Source: Alkalihalobacillus pseudalcaliphilus
GTDB lineage: Bacteria > Bacillota > Bacilli > Bacillales > Bacillaceae_D
Assembly: GCA_001038565.1 (NCBI GenBank)
Contig: LFJO01000005.1
Coordinates: forward strand, 859,664 to 923,663
Length of the DNA: 64,000 nt
Direction of reading: 5' to 3'
Below are positions 27,174-35,692 of this stretch, piece after piece (within the stretch, counting starts at the first letter, position 1; the number at the start of each line of letters is the position of its first letter). The translations under genes were made by a program, and so were the position numbers. The notes below the pieces were generated by a model that saw only the letters and a list, made by a program, of their open reading frames with translations, searched no databases and had not been told where the DNA came from.

Positions 27174-27233
27174 ATGACAAACCAATTATCAGAAATCTTC
27201 TTGCCGATCTCCTTCATTCAAGGTACGCTATAA
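27174..27233 (+). CDS. possible 19-residue peptide ORF
   Basis: ATG 27174 to TAA 27233 encodes a short hydrophobic-leaning peptide beginning MTNQLSEIFLPISF. AAGGAGG lies 10 nt before the ATG and 7 nt before an in-frame TTG (27171), which is a perfect Shine-Dalgarno with nothing else to serve. It precedes the HAD-hflX pair by 38 bp. It could be a real small protein, a leader peptide or chance. Confidence 0.35.
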   Translation: MTNQLSEIFLPISFIQGTL

Positions 27234-27271
27234 CGTATAGGTAATTCGTGAGAGATAGGGAGTGGGGAAGA

Positions 27272-28063
27272 GTGAAGGCGATTTTTTTTGATTTAGATGA
27301 CACGTTATTATGGGATAAGAAAAGCATAGATACCGCATTTGCAAAAACAAGTCAAGATGTAGAGAATAAGTATCAAGTAAATGCTCAATTATTTGAAGAA
27401 ACAGCTCGAAAAATAGCACGTTCCCTCTATGAAGAATATGAGACATATTCATTTACACAACTCATTGGTATCAACCCTTTTGAAGGACTTTGGGGTCACT
27501 TTGAAGAAGACCATCCAGAATTTCAAAAAATGAATGCTATGGTGAAAAATTATCACTTCGATACGTGGGAAAAATCACTAAAGCAGGTTGGGATTGTGGA
27601 TAAATCTTATGCAAAAGAGCTTGCAATAAAGTTTCGAACATACCGGATGGAGTCCCCTTTTTTATATGAAGAAAGTTTAGAAGTGCTTGAAAGATTACAA
27701 AAGGATTATCGCCTGTTATTATTAACAAATGGGTCACCACAATTGCAAAATACAAAGCTGTCAATTACGCCTGAACTCAAACCTTATTTTGAAAAAATTA
27801 TTATATCAGGTGATTTTGGAAAAGGAAAACCAGAGCCAGCTATTTTTCAATATGCTTTAGATGAAATGAATCTAGAAAAAGACGAAGTAATGATGGTTGG
27901 CGACAATTTAATGACAGACATTTTAGGTGCTAATCGAGTCGGAATTCGGTCAGTATGGTTAAATCGCGAAAAAAAGGAAATGAATGAAGTAAAACCCAAT
28001 GATGAAATTAGTGATTTACATGATTTATTTCCGTTGTTAGAAACATTAAAAAAAAGAACGTAA
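27272..28063 (+). CDS. HAD-superfamily hydrolase (subfamily IA)
   Basis: 263 aa. Motif I is FDLDDTL with nucleophile Asp at residue 6 or so, motif II LLLTNGSP, motif III Lys in GKGKPEP and motif IV MMVGDNLMTD. A helical cap domain fills residues 15-110. Probably a phosphatase of a small phosphometabolite; substrate unknown. The frame is open from GTG 27248, but only GTG 27272 puts motif I at the usual distance from the N-terminus. hflX follows after 21 bp, likely the same transcript. Confidence 0.88.
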   Translation: MKAIFFDLDDTLLWDKKSIDTAFAKTSQDVENKYQVNAQLFEETARKIARSLYEEYETYSFTQLIGINPFEGLWGHFEEDHPEFQKMNAMVKNYHFDTWEKSLKQVGIVDKSYAKELAIKFRTYRMESPFLYEESLEVLERLQKDYRLLLLTNGSPQLQNTKLSITPELKPYFEKIIISGDFGKGKPEPAIFQYALDEMNLEKDEVMMVGDNLMTDILGANRVGIRSVWLNREKKEMNEVKPNDEISDLHDLFPLLETLKKRT

Positions 28064-28084
28064 TGTAGTCTTTTGGAGGTATAG

Positions 28085-29356
28085 ATGGAAGAAAGAATAG
28101 AAAAAGCCTTATTAATTGGGGCAGAGTTAGCGAAACAAGAACATATAAATGTTTCACTTGAGGAACTTGAGCAACTTGCTCTTGCTTGCGATGTAGAGGT
28201 CGTAGCTACATTAACACAACGTCTTGATAAAGTGAATCCATCTACATATGTAGGGGCGGGTAAGTTACAAGAAGCGAAAGTGTTACTGGAACAATTTGAA
28301 GCGAATGTCGTTATTTTTGATGATGAATTATCACCATCTCAAATTCGAAATATCGAAGCAATTCTTGAATGCAAGGTGATTGATCGAACCATTTTGATTT
28401 TAGATATTTTTTCAAAAAGAGCCAAAACGAAGGAAGCGAGGCTACAAGTAGAACTTGCCCAAATGCAATATATGCTACCACGATTAGTTGGATTAAGGCA
28501 ATCTTTAGGACGACAAGTTGGTGGAGTCGGTACGACAAACCGTGGTGCTGGTGAGACTAAGCTTGAGCTTGATCGAAGAAAAATCGAAGAGAAAATGGTC
28601 ATTTTGAAAAAGGAGTTAAGTAGGTTAGTTAAACAACGGCAAATACAACGTGAGCGTCGCAAAAAGGACGGCATTCCGGTTGTCGCTTTAGTAGGTTATA
28701 CAAATGCGGGGAAATCAACGTTACTTAATGCTTTGTTGGATATGGATGTAAACCTCGGAGAGAAGAAATTAGTGTTAGAGAAAAATATGCTTTTTGCTAC
28801 ATTGGAAACAGCTGTTCGTAAAGTGACATTAGAGAAAAAACGTTCATTTTTACTCACAGATACAGTTGGTTTCGTTCATAAATTGCCTCATCATTTAGTC
28901 CAAGCATTTCGCTCTACACTAGAAGAAGTCAAAGAAGCTGATTTATTAATACACGTCGTAGATTATTCTAATAGTGCACATGAGCAGCATATTAAAGTTA
29001 CTAATGACACATTAAAAGAAATTGGTGTTGAACAAGTTCCGATGGTATATGTATTTAATAAAAGCGACCTTGTTGAAAAGCATTTCCAATGGAAGGACAA
29101 GGGAGTTATCTATGTGTCAGCGAAAGAAGGCACGGGTTTTCTTGAATTACAAGAGCAATTAGAGCAGCATCTTTTTTATGATGATGTGGAGGCGGAATTC
29201 CTATTTCCTTATTCAGCTGGGGAGCTGGTCGCATACTTCCAACAGCATGCCGATGTTCTTGAGGTGAAACATGATGAGTTAGGGACATATATGAAAGTTC
29301 TTTGTCGTCAAAAGGATTTTAAGAAGTATAAACAGTTTGTTAAAGAAAACGAATAA
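28085..29356 (+). CDS. hflX: ribosome-associated GTPase HflX
   Basis: 423 aa. N-terminal HflX domain with RQVGGVGTTNRGAGETKLE (143-161), a coiled coil at about 162-195, then the G domain: G1 GYTNAGKST at 204-212, G3 DTVGF, G4 NKSD and G5 SAKEG. HflX splits stalled or hibernating 70S ribosomes after stress. TTGGAGG precedes ATG 28085. Co-transcribed with the HAD gene. Confidence 0.96.
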   Translation: MEERIEKALLIGAELAKQEHINVSLEELEQLALACDVEVVATLTQRLDKVNPSTYVGAGKLQEAKVLLEQFEANVVIFDDELSPSQIRNIEAILECKVIDRTILILDIFSKRAKTKEARLQVELAQMQYMLPRLVGLRQSLGRQVGGVGTTNRGAGETKLELDRRKIEEKMVILKKELSRLVKQRQIQRERRKKDGIPVVALVGYTNAGKSTLLNALLDMDVNLGEKKLVLEKNMLFATLETAVRKVTLEKKRSFLLTDTVGFVHKLPHHLVQAFRSTLEEVKEADLLIHVVDYSNSAHEQHIKVTNDTLKEIGVEQVPMVYVFNKSDLVEKHFQWKDKGVIYVSAKEGTGFLELQEQLEQHLFYDDVEAEFLFPYSAGELVAYFQQHADVLEVKHDELGTYMKVLCRQKDFKKYKQFVKENE

Positions 29357-29499
29357 ATAAGGAGGGGCTTGCTTATCTGGCAGGCTCTTTATTTTGATTA
29401 GCTTTAAAAGGATTTCCATAAACTTTGTGAAGCTGATTTCGGATATTCTTTTCTCTAATGGTGACACTATTGCCAATAACATTGGAGAGAGGGTTTGTA

Positions 29500-30963
29500 A
29501 TGAGACTGGGTACATTGGTAAAGGTTCTTGATGAAAAGCTGGATATGTCTAATGCTCAAAACACAGTTATTTCAGGTATTCATTTTCATTCACAAAAAGT
29601 TGAACCAGGCTTTGTTTTTGTTGCTATAAGGGGGTTTAGTGAAGATGGCAATCAATATGTTCAAGAAGCTATTGCCAGTGGAGCTGTTGCAATTATTGGA
29701 GAGGACAAACTTGAGCATATTAACGGAATTCCTTACATATCAGTTCCAGATAGCCGATTAGCTTTATCAAGACTGTCAGCTGCTTTTTATCAATTTCCGG
29801 CAAGGAAGCATAAAGTAATTGGTATTACTGGAACAAATGGCAAAACTACGACAGCTTTTATGCTCCATCACCTTCTTACTTATGCCAAAAAGACCGTGAC
29901 ATTAGTGAGTTCTGTCTACCATATTATCAATGGCGAACAGAGACAATCTACGGCCACAACCCCGGATGCTAGAACGATTCAAAAGATATTAGCTGAAAGT
30001 CAAGATGAATTCGTCATTATTGAGGTTTCTTCCCATGGTTTAGATCAAAAGCGAGTGGAGGATGTTGTATTTGATTTGGCAATCTTTACTAACTTAAGCC
30101 ACGACCACCTTAATTATCATCAAAATATGGAAGAGTATTTTTTGAGTAAAAGGCATCTTTTTCAACTGCTAAAGGAAAATGGACAAGCGATTATTGCAAC
30201 GTATAGTCAAAACTTTGGTGAGCGGATGGCTAACGAAGTAAGAAAGCAAGGCGTTATGGTTACAACGATCGGTGCAAATTCGAGCAATGATGTTTATTCA
30301 ACCTATTCGACTGAGTTTTCCACTCTATTTGAATTGAACAAAAAAGAAAACCCAAATGATTCGCTTATGTTGAAGCTCCCTATTAAGGGCGTTTATCAAA
30401 GTAGAAATGCTCTTATTGCTTATATAACTGCCGAAAAATGTGGGCTTGAAGCTCCGATTATTCAAGCGGCTTTCTCAAGCTTTCAAGGCGTACCTGGTAG
30501 GTTTCAAATGACTCATTTAAAAAATGGAGCGCATGTAGTCATTGATTATGCTCATTCACCAGACGCCATTCAAGCATGCTTACAAACCGTTGCGAGTTAT
30601 CAACCTCATTCAATTTATCATATTTTTGGTTTTAGAGGTGATAGTGATGCTTCTAAAAGAAAAGTGATGGTAGACAACTCAATTACGTATAGTGATTACA
30701 CCATTTTGACGTTAGATGATTTAAACGGTGTCAGTATGACGGAAATGGAGTCAGTGTTAAGGTATTATCAGAAAGTCGCAAATGTGCAAGTTCGAATCAT
30801 ATTAGATCGAACAATGGCTATCGAAACAGTGTTTAACCAATTGCAAAAGGATGATTGGCTCGTGATAACTGGTAAAGGACATGAGACGTATAAACAAAAG
30901 TTCGAAAGACCCGTAACGGATGATCAAGGGATGATTAATCATTTGATTGATTATTCAAAATAA
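29500..30963 (+). CDS. MurE-like Mur ligase paralogue with altered substrate motif
   Basis: 487 aa, all three Mur ligase domains. ATP loop GITGTNGKTTT at 108-118; NLSHDHLNYH at 198-207; the carbamylated Lys is K217 in FLSKRHLF. The N-terminal domain has the uridine-binding type of fold. At the position of the MurE signature DNPR, which selects meso-diaminopimelate, it reads DDLNG (406-410), so use of the ordinary third-residue amino acid is doubtful. The start is ATG 29500 with GGAGAGAGGG upstream, not the in-frame ATG 29458. It stands alone, not in a dcw cluster, which also argues for a specialised paralogue rather than the housekeeping MurE. Confidence 0.82.
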   Translation: MRLGTLVKVLDEKLDMSNAQNTVISGIHFHSQKVEPGFVFVAIRGFSEDGNQYVQEAIASGAVAIIGEDKLEHINGIPYISVPDSRLALSRLSAAFYQFPARKHKVIGITGTNGKTTTAFMLHHLLTYAKKTVTLVSSVYHIINGEQRQSTATTPDARTIQKILAESQDEFVIIEVSSHGLDQKRVEDVVFDLAIFTNLSHDHLNYHQNMEEYFLSKRHLFQLLKENGQAIIATYSQNFGERMANEVRKQGVMVTTIGANSSNDVYSTYSTEFSTLFELNKKENPNDSLMLKLPIKGVYQSRNALIAYITAEKCGLEAPIIQAAFSSFQGVPGRFQMTHLKNGAHVVIDYAHSPDAIQACLQTVASYQPHSIYHIFGFRGDSDASKRKVMVDNSITYSDYTILTLDDLNGVSMTEMESVLRYYQKVANVQVRIILDRTMAIETVFNQLQKDDWLVITGKGHETYKQKFERPVTDDQGMINHLIDYSK

Positions 30964-31271
30964 TTAGATAACAAAAGAAAACTGTAGAAATAGCTTGGAT
31001 AAGTAAGTTTTTTGGATGAAATCGGATTTTTACTTTTGTCACATAATCAATTAAAATACAAATAACCGAAAAAGAAAGGAGAGAACGTATCAAATCCTCT
31101 TGATGGGATGTGATTCCAATGACGTAGGTGAGCGAAGTGTACAATGAAAGGGTGTACACGGGAAACTTATTATAAAATTTAAAAGCATGATCGTTTTTGT
31201 CTAGGTAAAGCAAGGCTTTTGTGCAATTAGAAGGGAAATGTATTTGAATGTATGAAAAAAAGAAAGAATAA
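30964..31271. other. intergenic region with a hairpin
   Basis: No gene recognised. AAAGGAGAG near 31076 is not followed by a credible start. GTGTACA at 31137-31143 can pair with TGTACAC at about 31153-31159. This may be a long 3' untranslated region of the MurE-like gene ending at the terminator at 31272-31312, or a small RNA. Confidence 0.4.
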
Positions 31272-31312
31272 ATGACCCCAAAACCAACAAAGGTAATGGG
31301 GTTATTTTTTTA
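31272..31312 (+). terminator. intrinsic terminator between convergent genes
   Basis: GACCCC (31274-31279) pairs with GGGGTT (31298-31303) and is followed by A and seven T; it can partly serve the minus-strand gene as well. Confidence 0.65.
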
Positions 31313-31371
31313 TGTTTTAATTATTGGTTGCATTGTTATCAATCGACTTTTTTCTATTCATCATAACGTAT

Positions 31372-31668
31372 TTATTTATTATTTTTATGAATTTCTTTAC
31401 TAATAATAGCAGCAAGTTCATCATTTCCATATAAAGAAAGCATGTTGAGTACGGTTTCGTCTTCGATATGACCGGCTTCTTCTTTTGTGACTGTTAACTT
31501 TTGTGTGTCGGTTAATAAGGGGTTATCTCGTTGGGTTGGGTAAGCTTGTGCATAAATTTCAAAGGGATCGAGGTTATGATTAATACACCATTGGCTGAAG
31601 ACTAGCACCATCATTTTTTCATCTTGCTGATATTGCTTTATAATTTGTTGTTCGATTTCTTTATTCAT
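31372..31668 (-). CDS. conserved hypothetical protein, 98 aa
   Basis: Not recognised with certainty; it looks like a conserved small Bacillus protein. Soluble, acidic, predicted largely helical, with one Cys in VFSQWCINHNLDP (23-35) and a stretch VLNMLSLYGNDELAAII near the C-terminus. AAAGGAG stands 9 nt before the ATG. It is monocistronic, read towards the MurE-like gene; the 340 bp upstream hold only its promoter and that of the divergent oxidoreductase gene. Confidence 0.75.
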   Translation of the reverse strand: MNKEIEQQIIKQYQQDEKMMVLVFSQWCINHNLDPFEIYAQAYPTQRDNPLLTDTQKLTVTKEEAGHIEDETVLNMLSLYGNDELAAIISKEIHKNNK

Positions 31669-32011
31669 ACATATCTTCTCCTTTATTTAAGGGTGATCAT
31701 TTGTGTCATTGCTCCCTTTTTGTTCGTGCAAACGAGCATATTGCTTTTTCAAGGTGAGTTAAACTTTTAGTTTTAGTTTTTGGACCTTATTTGACCTTTC
31801 AGATGAATAAATTCATCTAAGTTTCATTCAATTTTCAAAACTGCGGTTGCGTGAAGTAGCCAAGTAAACCTGTTATCTGTTGATTATCTCATTGATGATT
31901 TGTGGACACAATAGAAATGTATAAGCAGATGATTAGACGAATGTTAGGAGATGAATTACTCTTAGTAGTGAGTTTATTGAATTATGTACTGTAAAAAAGG
32001 AGTGACATGAG
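31669..32011. other. divergent promoter region
   Basis: 343 bp between the minus-strand 98-aa gene and the plus-strand oxidoreductase genes. AT-rich, no ribosome-bound open frame of note; a 25-codon frame from 31918 lacks a ribosome binding site. No strong promoter could be assigned. Confidence 0.4.
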
Positions 32012-33025
32012 ATGTCTTCACATAAATCATTAAAGGATATTCGTTTGTCTATATTGGACTTAGTACCAATTTCGGAAGGGAAATCTGTTTCTCAAGCATT
32101 TGAGGCGACAGTCCAACTAGCTAAAAAGGCCGAGGAATTAGGTTTTCACAGGTTCTGGGTTGCTGAACATCACAATATGCCTGGTATTGGAAGCTCGGCA
32201 ACTTCGGTTGTAATCGGACATATTGCTAACCATACATCGAAAATTCGTGTCGGTGCAGGTGGAATTATGTTACCAAATCATTCCACACTTATGATTGCTG
32301 AACAATTTGGTACGCTAGAAGCAATGTATCCTAATCGGATTGATCTAGGACTAGGCAGAGCTCCTGGGAGTGACCAGGCTACGATGCGTGCAGTGAGAAG
32401 AGGGCTTGGTACAACAGGTGATGAGTTTCCAGAGCAAGTAGAAGAGCTACGTCAATATTTTGAACCAGAGCGAGCTCCGTTTCCTCCTCTTGTCCGTGCT
32501 TATCCAGGGGAAAATCAAAATGTACCGATTTGGTTATTAGGATCAAGTGGATTTAGTGCAAAGTTAGCAGCAGAACTAGGTTTACCATTCGCTTTTGCTA
32601 GTCATTTTTCACCTGATTTTACACTGCCCGCTTTAGACATTTATCGAAGTCAGTTTCAACCATCAGAAATTTTAGATGAACCATATGTAATGGTGGGTAA
32701 AAATGTCATTGCTGCCAATAGTTTAGAAGAGGCTACTTATTTAGCTACTTCTCAAGATCAGCAATTTTTAAGTTTAATTCGAGGTAGACCAGGAAGATTA
32801 CAGCCACCTACTAATGAAGAAATGAGATACCATACGATACATGAGCAGGCGGCGCTTGAAAAAAGAGGGGATTCAACCATAATCGGTGATCCATCTTCTG
32901 TAAAAGAAGAATTAGAGCTCTTTTTAGCGGAGACAGATGCTGATGAAATTATTATAAACTCAACCATCTATGATGAGGAAGCAAGAAAAAAATCATTAGA
33001 AATTATTTCGGAAGCAGCAAGATGA
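32012..33025 (+). CDS. LLM-class flavin-dependent oxidoreductase (first of pair)
   Basis: 337 aa, bacterial-luciferase-like TIM barrel. Typical stretches are [12 protein letters not shown] (47-58), [13 protein letters not shown] (near 109-121) and [20 protein letters not shown] split across 170-190. These enzymes use reduced FMN to oxidise small organic compounds; the substrate is unknown. AAGGAG sits 9 nt before ATG 32012. Coupled to a second gene of the same family by a 4-bp overlap. Confidence 0.88.
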   Translation: MSSHKSLKDIRLSILDLVPISEGKSVSQAFEATVQLAKKAEELGFHRFWVAEHHNMPGIGSSATSVVIGHIANHTSKIRVGAGGIMLPNHSTLMIAEQFGTLEAMYPNRIDLGLGRAPGSDQATMRAVRRGLGTTGDEFPEQVEELRQYFEPERAPFPPLVRAYPGENQNVPIWLLGSSGFSAKLAAELGLPFAFASHFSPDFTLPALDIYRSQFQPSEILDEPYVMVGKNVIAANSLEEATYLATSQDQQFLSLIRGRPGRLQPPTNEEMRYHTIHEQAALEKRGDSTIIGDPSSVKEELELFLAETDADEIIINSTIYDEEARKKSLEIISEAAR

Positions 33026-34005
33026 GGTTAAGTATCCTCGATCAAGTTCCATTATCAGAAGGATCTAGCTATCAAGAAGCTTACGAACAAGCAAAGGATT
33101 TGGCCGTTTTAGCGGAAAAGCTTGGTTATCATCGATATTGGATTGCGGAGCATCATCATTTATCGGGGCTTGTTTGTCCAAGCCCTGAGGTGTTGCTCAC
33201 CTATATTGGCACTCAAACCAGACGAATTCGCCTCGGTTCAGGTGCAACGCTTTTGCCTCACTACAAACCTTATAAAGTCGCTGAGACCTTTCATATGCTG
33301 GCGACGTTATTTCCTGGACGAATTGATTTAGGAGTTGCTAGATCTCCTGGCGGTTCAGCAGAAGTGACAAATGCATTAAATGATCATTTTCTGCAGAAGG
33401 TTTTTAAATACGCTGAACTTATCGATGAATTAAAGAGCTTCATAAAAAATCCAAAACAGAATCCCAAAACATTGGCCATTCCTATACCAGAAACGAAACC
33501 TGAAATTTGGATTTTAGGGTCAAGTCATAAAAGTGCTCTATTAGCTATAGAGAAAGATCTTCCATATACATATGGGCATTTTCAACCTATTAACGATGCA
33601 ATGGAACCACTCGAGCTTTACAATGAACAGACAAAAAGTGAAGACAGAAGGAAAAAGATTGTAGCCTTACCTGTCATTTGCGGAGAAACGGAGGAAGAAG
33701 CACATGAACTTGCTTTAAGTGAAAGCTACCGTCATTTACTTATTGAAACAGGTAGTGAAGAAATGCCATATATACCTTCAACCAAAAGCGTCAAGCAGAA
33801 AGTAAAGGAACGACCTGAACTTTATGAGCAGCTGTTATCTATACGTAAGCGAATGTTAGTGGGCTCACCAGAAAGAATAAAAACAATTTTACTACATATA
33901 TCTAACCAATATGATATCGATGAATGTATGCTACTCACAAACATTCACGCATTCAACAAAAAGAAACAATCATTTGAGCTAATAATGGCAGCATTCGACA
34001 AGTGA
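33022..34005 (+). CDS. LLM-class flavin-dependent oxidoreductase (second of pair)
   Basis: 327 aa, same family as its neighbour and clearly homologous to it: [12 protein letters not shown] near 37-48, [13 protein letters not shown] near 98-110, [12 protein letters not shown] near 164-175. The overlap ATGA with the upstream gene implies a matched pair, perhaps a heterodimer or a duplicated enzyme with split specificity. No flavin reductase is next to them; one is encoded at 55057, too far to be called a partner. Confidence 0.87.
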   Translation: MRLSILDQVPLSEGSSYQEAYEQAKDLAVLAEKLGYHRYWIAEHHHLSGLVCPSPEVLLTYIGTQTRRIRLGSGATLLPHYKPYKVAETFHMLATLFPGRIDLGVARSPGGSAEVTNALNDHFLQKVFKYAELIDELKSFIKNPKQNPKTLAIPIPETKPEIWILGSSHKSALLAIEKDLPYTYGHFQPINDAMEPLELYNEQTKSEDRRKKIVALPVICGETEEEAHELALSESYRHLLIETGSEEMPYIPSTKSVKQKVKERPELYEQLLSIRKRMLVGSPERIKTILLHISNQYDIDECMLLTNIHAFNKKKQSFELIMAAFDK

Positions 34006-34134
34006 ACAAGTACAAATCACTAATTTCAAGTAGGCTTCACATATAAAATCCACATGGAGGAACCAATACTACTCCGTCAGCAAAAGAGAAAAAAGTATTA
34101 GCTTACCTTATATTTTTTCTATGACTGATAACGT

Positions 34135-34205
34135 TTAGATTTTGTCCTCTTATTGGTGGCTCTTCATTCAATTTGTTATTGTTGTATTTATTCTCATATA
34201 AAAAA
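34135..34205 (+). repeat. fragment of dispersed element
   Basis: TATTGGTGGCTCTTCATTCA and the following AT-rich block match the left part of R2 and R8. The GC-rich right part is missing. Confidence 0.5.
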
Positions 34206-34275
34206 AGATTGACCTTATCGTTTTTAAGGATTATAATGCCAATAAGATTAGTCAGAATATAATTGAATAGTAAAA

Positions 34276-34386
34276 CTCTTATGTTGAGTGGTGGAGGGAC
34301 TGGCCTGATGAAACCCAGCAACCGTTTTCGTTTAGAAAATTGGTGCTAATTCCTGCGAATCTAGAAGTAGATTCGAGAGATAAGAG
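34276..34386 (+). ncRNA. SAM-I (S-box) riboswitch
   Basis: Closing helix CTCTTAT (34276-34282) with ATAAGAG (34380-34386). The conserved core is intact: GAGGGACTGGCC, GATGAAACCCAGCAACC and GGTGCTAATTCC. The 3' strand AGAGAGG can pair alternatively with CCTCTC of the terminator at 34399-34425, giving transcription termination when S-adenosylmethionine is bound. It controls the ABC importer genes downstream. Confidence 0.96.
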
Positions 34387-34398
34387 AGGACTATATAA

Positions 34399-34425
34399 AA
34401 AACCTCTCATTGCAGAGGTTTTTTC
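34399..34425 (+). terminator. riboswitch-controlled terminator
   Basis: AAAACCTCT and AGAGGTTTTTTC form the hairpin, T-rich 3' side, 73 bp before the first importer gene. Confidence 0.92.
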
Positions 34426-34497
34426 TTTTGATTGTAGATTCCGAATTTTTAAATTAGGGATTACTACATAGATAAAAATAAAGAGGGGGAGAAAAAC

Positions 34498-35616
34498 ATG
34501 AAGAAGAAACTGATCGGAATAATCGCCGTCATTTTCATGATTATTTTAGTAGGGTGTCAGTCCAATGAAGGAACAGAAGGAGAAGAACAGCCAGAAACAA
34601 CTGGTGCCGTTCAACAATTAGAAGGGGTACCAGAGGTGTTTACATCAGGGAAAGCTCCAAAAATTAAAGTAGTTAGAAAAATAGGTGGAGACGACCACAC
34701 AGCTCAATTTTTAGCTGGAGCCAAGGAAGAAGCGGAGGCACTAGGGTTTGAAGTTGATATCTTCACTGCCAATGGTGATTCAGCGAGATTTCATGATGCA
34801 CTAACGCAAGATGTTGATAAATATGATGGCTTTATTATTTCTCATGGAGATGATGAAGCAACGGTACAAACGGTCAAAGAATTACGTGAGACAGGCAAGT
34901 TGGTTGTAGCGTTTGATTCTGTGCCAGAGTTACAAGAAATCGAAGGAGTAACTTTAACCTCTCAAGATGATGAGCAGTTGGCCGATTTATCGTTAAATCA
35001 ATTAGTTGAAGATTTTAACGGTGAGGCAAATATTGTTTATTTATGGGTAGATGGATTCCCACCTATGGTTCGTCGAAATGCCGTTTATCAAAATTATTTA
35101 TCCGAACATTCTGGAATTAATGAGTTAGAGCGATTTGGTCTAGCAACAGACGATACTTCTGTACAAACCCAAAATGCAGTAGCAGCGATGTTAAATAAGT
35201 ATCCAGAAGGAGAAATCGATGCTATTTTTGCAACGTGGGATGCTTTTGCGATTGGGGCTGCCCAAGCAGTAAGGGAAGCGGGACGAGATGAAATTAGCAT
35301 TTATGGTATTGATGTATCGAATGCTGATTTACAAGAAATACAAAATGAAGAAAGCTCTTGGCAATATACAGCAGCTGTTGACCCAAAACTAATTGGTGCT
35401 GTTAATGTAAGAATATTGGCTAAACAATTAGCGGAAGAAGAAACGCCATCGACATATAATCTAGAAGCATTTCTTATATCTCAAGAGGAATTACGACAAG
35501 CTTCAGAGCCGGTTAATATGATCAACCTTACAGAAGTCATTGATGGATGGGGACAATCAGATGCATTTGAAGAAGATTGGATGAAAACCTTAAAAGAATA
35601 TCATTCAAAAGATTAA
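34498..35616 (+). CDS. sugar-type ABC transporter substrate-binding lipoprotein
   Basis: 372 aa, RbsB/Mgl-type (periplasmic-binding-protein family 4) solute receptor. The lipoprotein signal ends in LVGC (Cys20); an acidic linker follows; the two-domain binding fold starts around residue 55 (KIKVVRKIGGDDHT). The leader holds an S-box riboswitch, so the gene is expected to be on when SAM is scarce. The ligand is likely a sulphur-containing or methionine-derived ribose compound such as 5-methylthioribose (inference from regulation plus family). AGGGGGAG precedes the ATG. Confidence 0.88.
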   Translation: MKKKLIGIIAVIFMIILVGCQSNEGTEGEEQPETTGAVQQLEGVPEVFTSGKAPKIKVVRKIGGDDHTAQFLAGAKEEAEALGFEVDIFTANGDSARFHDALTQDVDKYDGFIISHGDDEATVQTVKELRETGKLVVAFDSVPELQEIEGVTLTSQDDEQLADLSLNQLVEDFNGEANIVYLWVDGFPPMVRRNAVYQNYLSEHSGINELERFGLATDDTSVQTQNAVAAMLNKYPEGEIDAIFATWDAFAIGAAQAVREAGRDEISIYGIDVSNADLQEIQNEESSWQYTAAVDPKLIGAVNVRILAKQLAEEETPSTYNLEAFLISQEELRQASEPVNMINLTEVIDGWGQSDAFEEDWMKTLKEYHSKD

Positions 35617-35626
35617 AATGGATAGA

Positions 35627-35656
35627 GTAGCACTCTTTCTGATTTAAGAGTGCTAC
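35627..35656 (+). other. intercistronic hairpin
   Basis: GTAGCACTCTT (35627-35637) pairs perfectly with AAGAGTGCTAC (35646-35656), no T run. Such structures between a binding-protein gene and the ATPase gene usually protect the upstream mRNA and favour higher receptor levels. Confidence 0.6.
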
Positions 35657-35692
35657 ATGTCATCACTATAATTAAATGAGAAGGTGAAATAG

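Noticed and set aside
29359..29395. GGGGCTTGC/GGCAGGCTC hairpin after hflX
   Set aside because: Pairing is imperfect and the T run broken; not strong enough to list as a terminator.
31918..31995. 25-codon frame before the LLM gene pair
   Set aside because: No Shine-Dalgarno; unlike the case at 27174.
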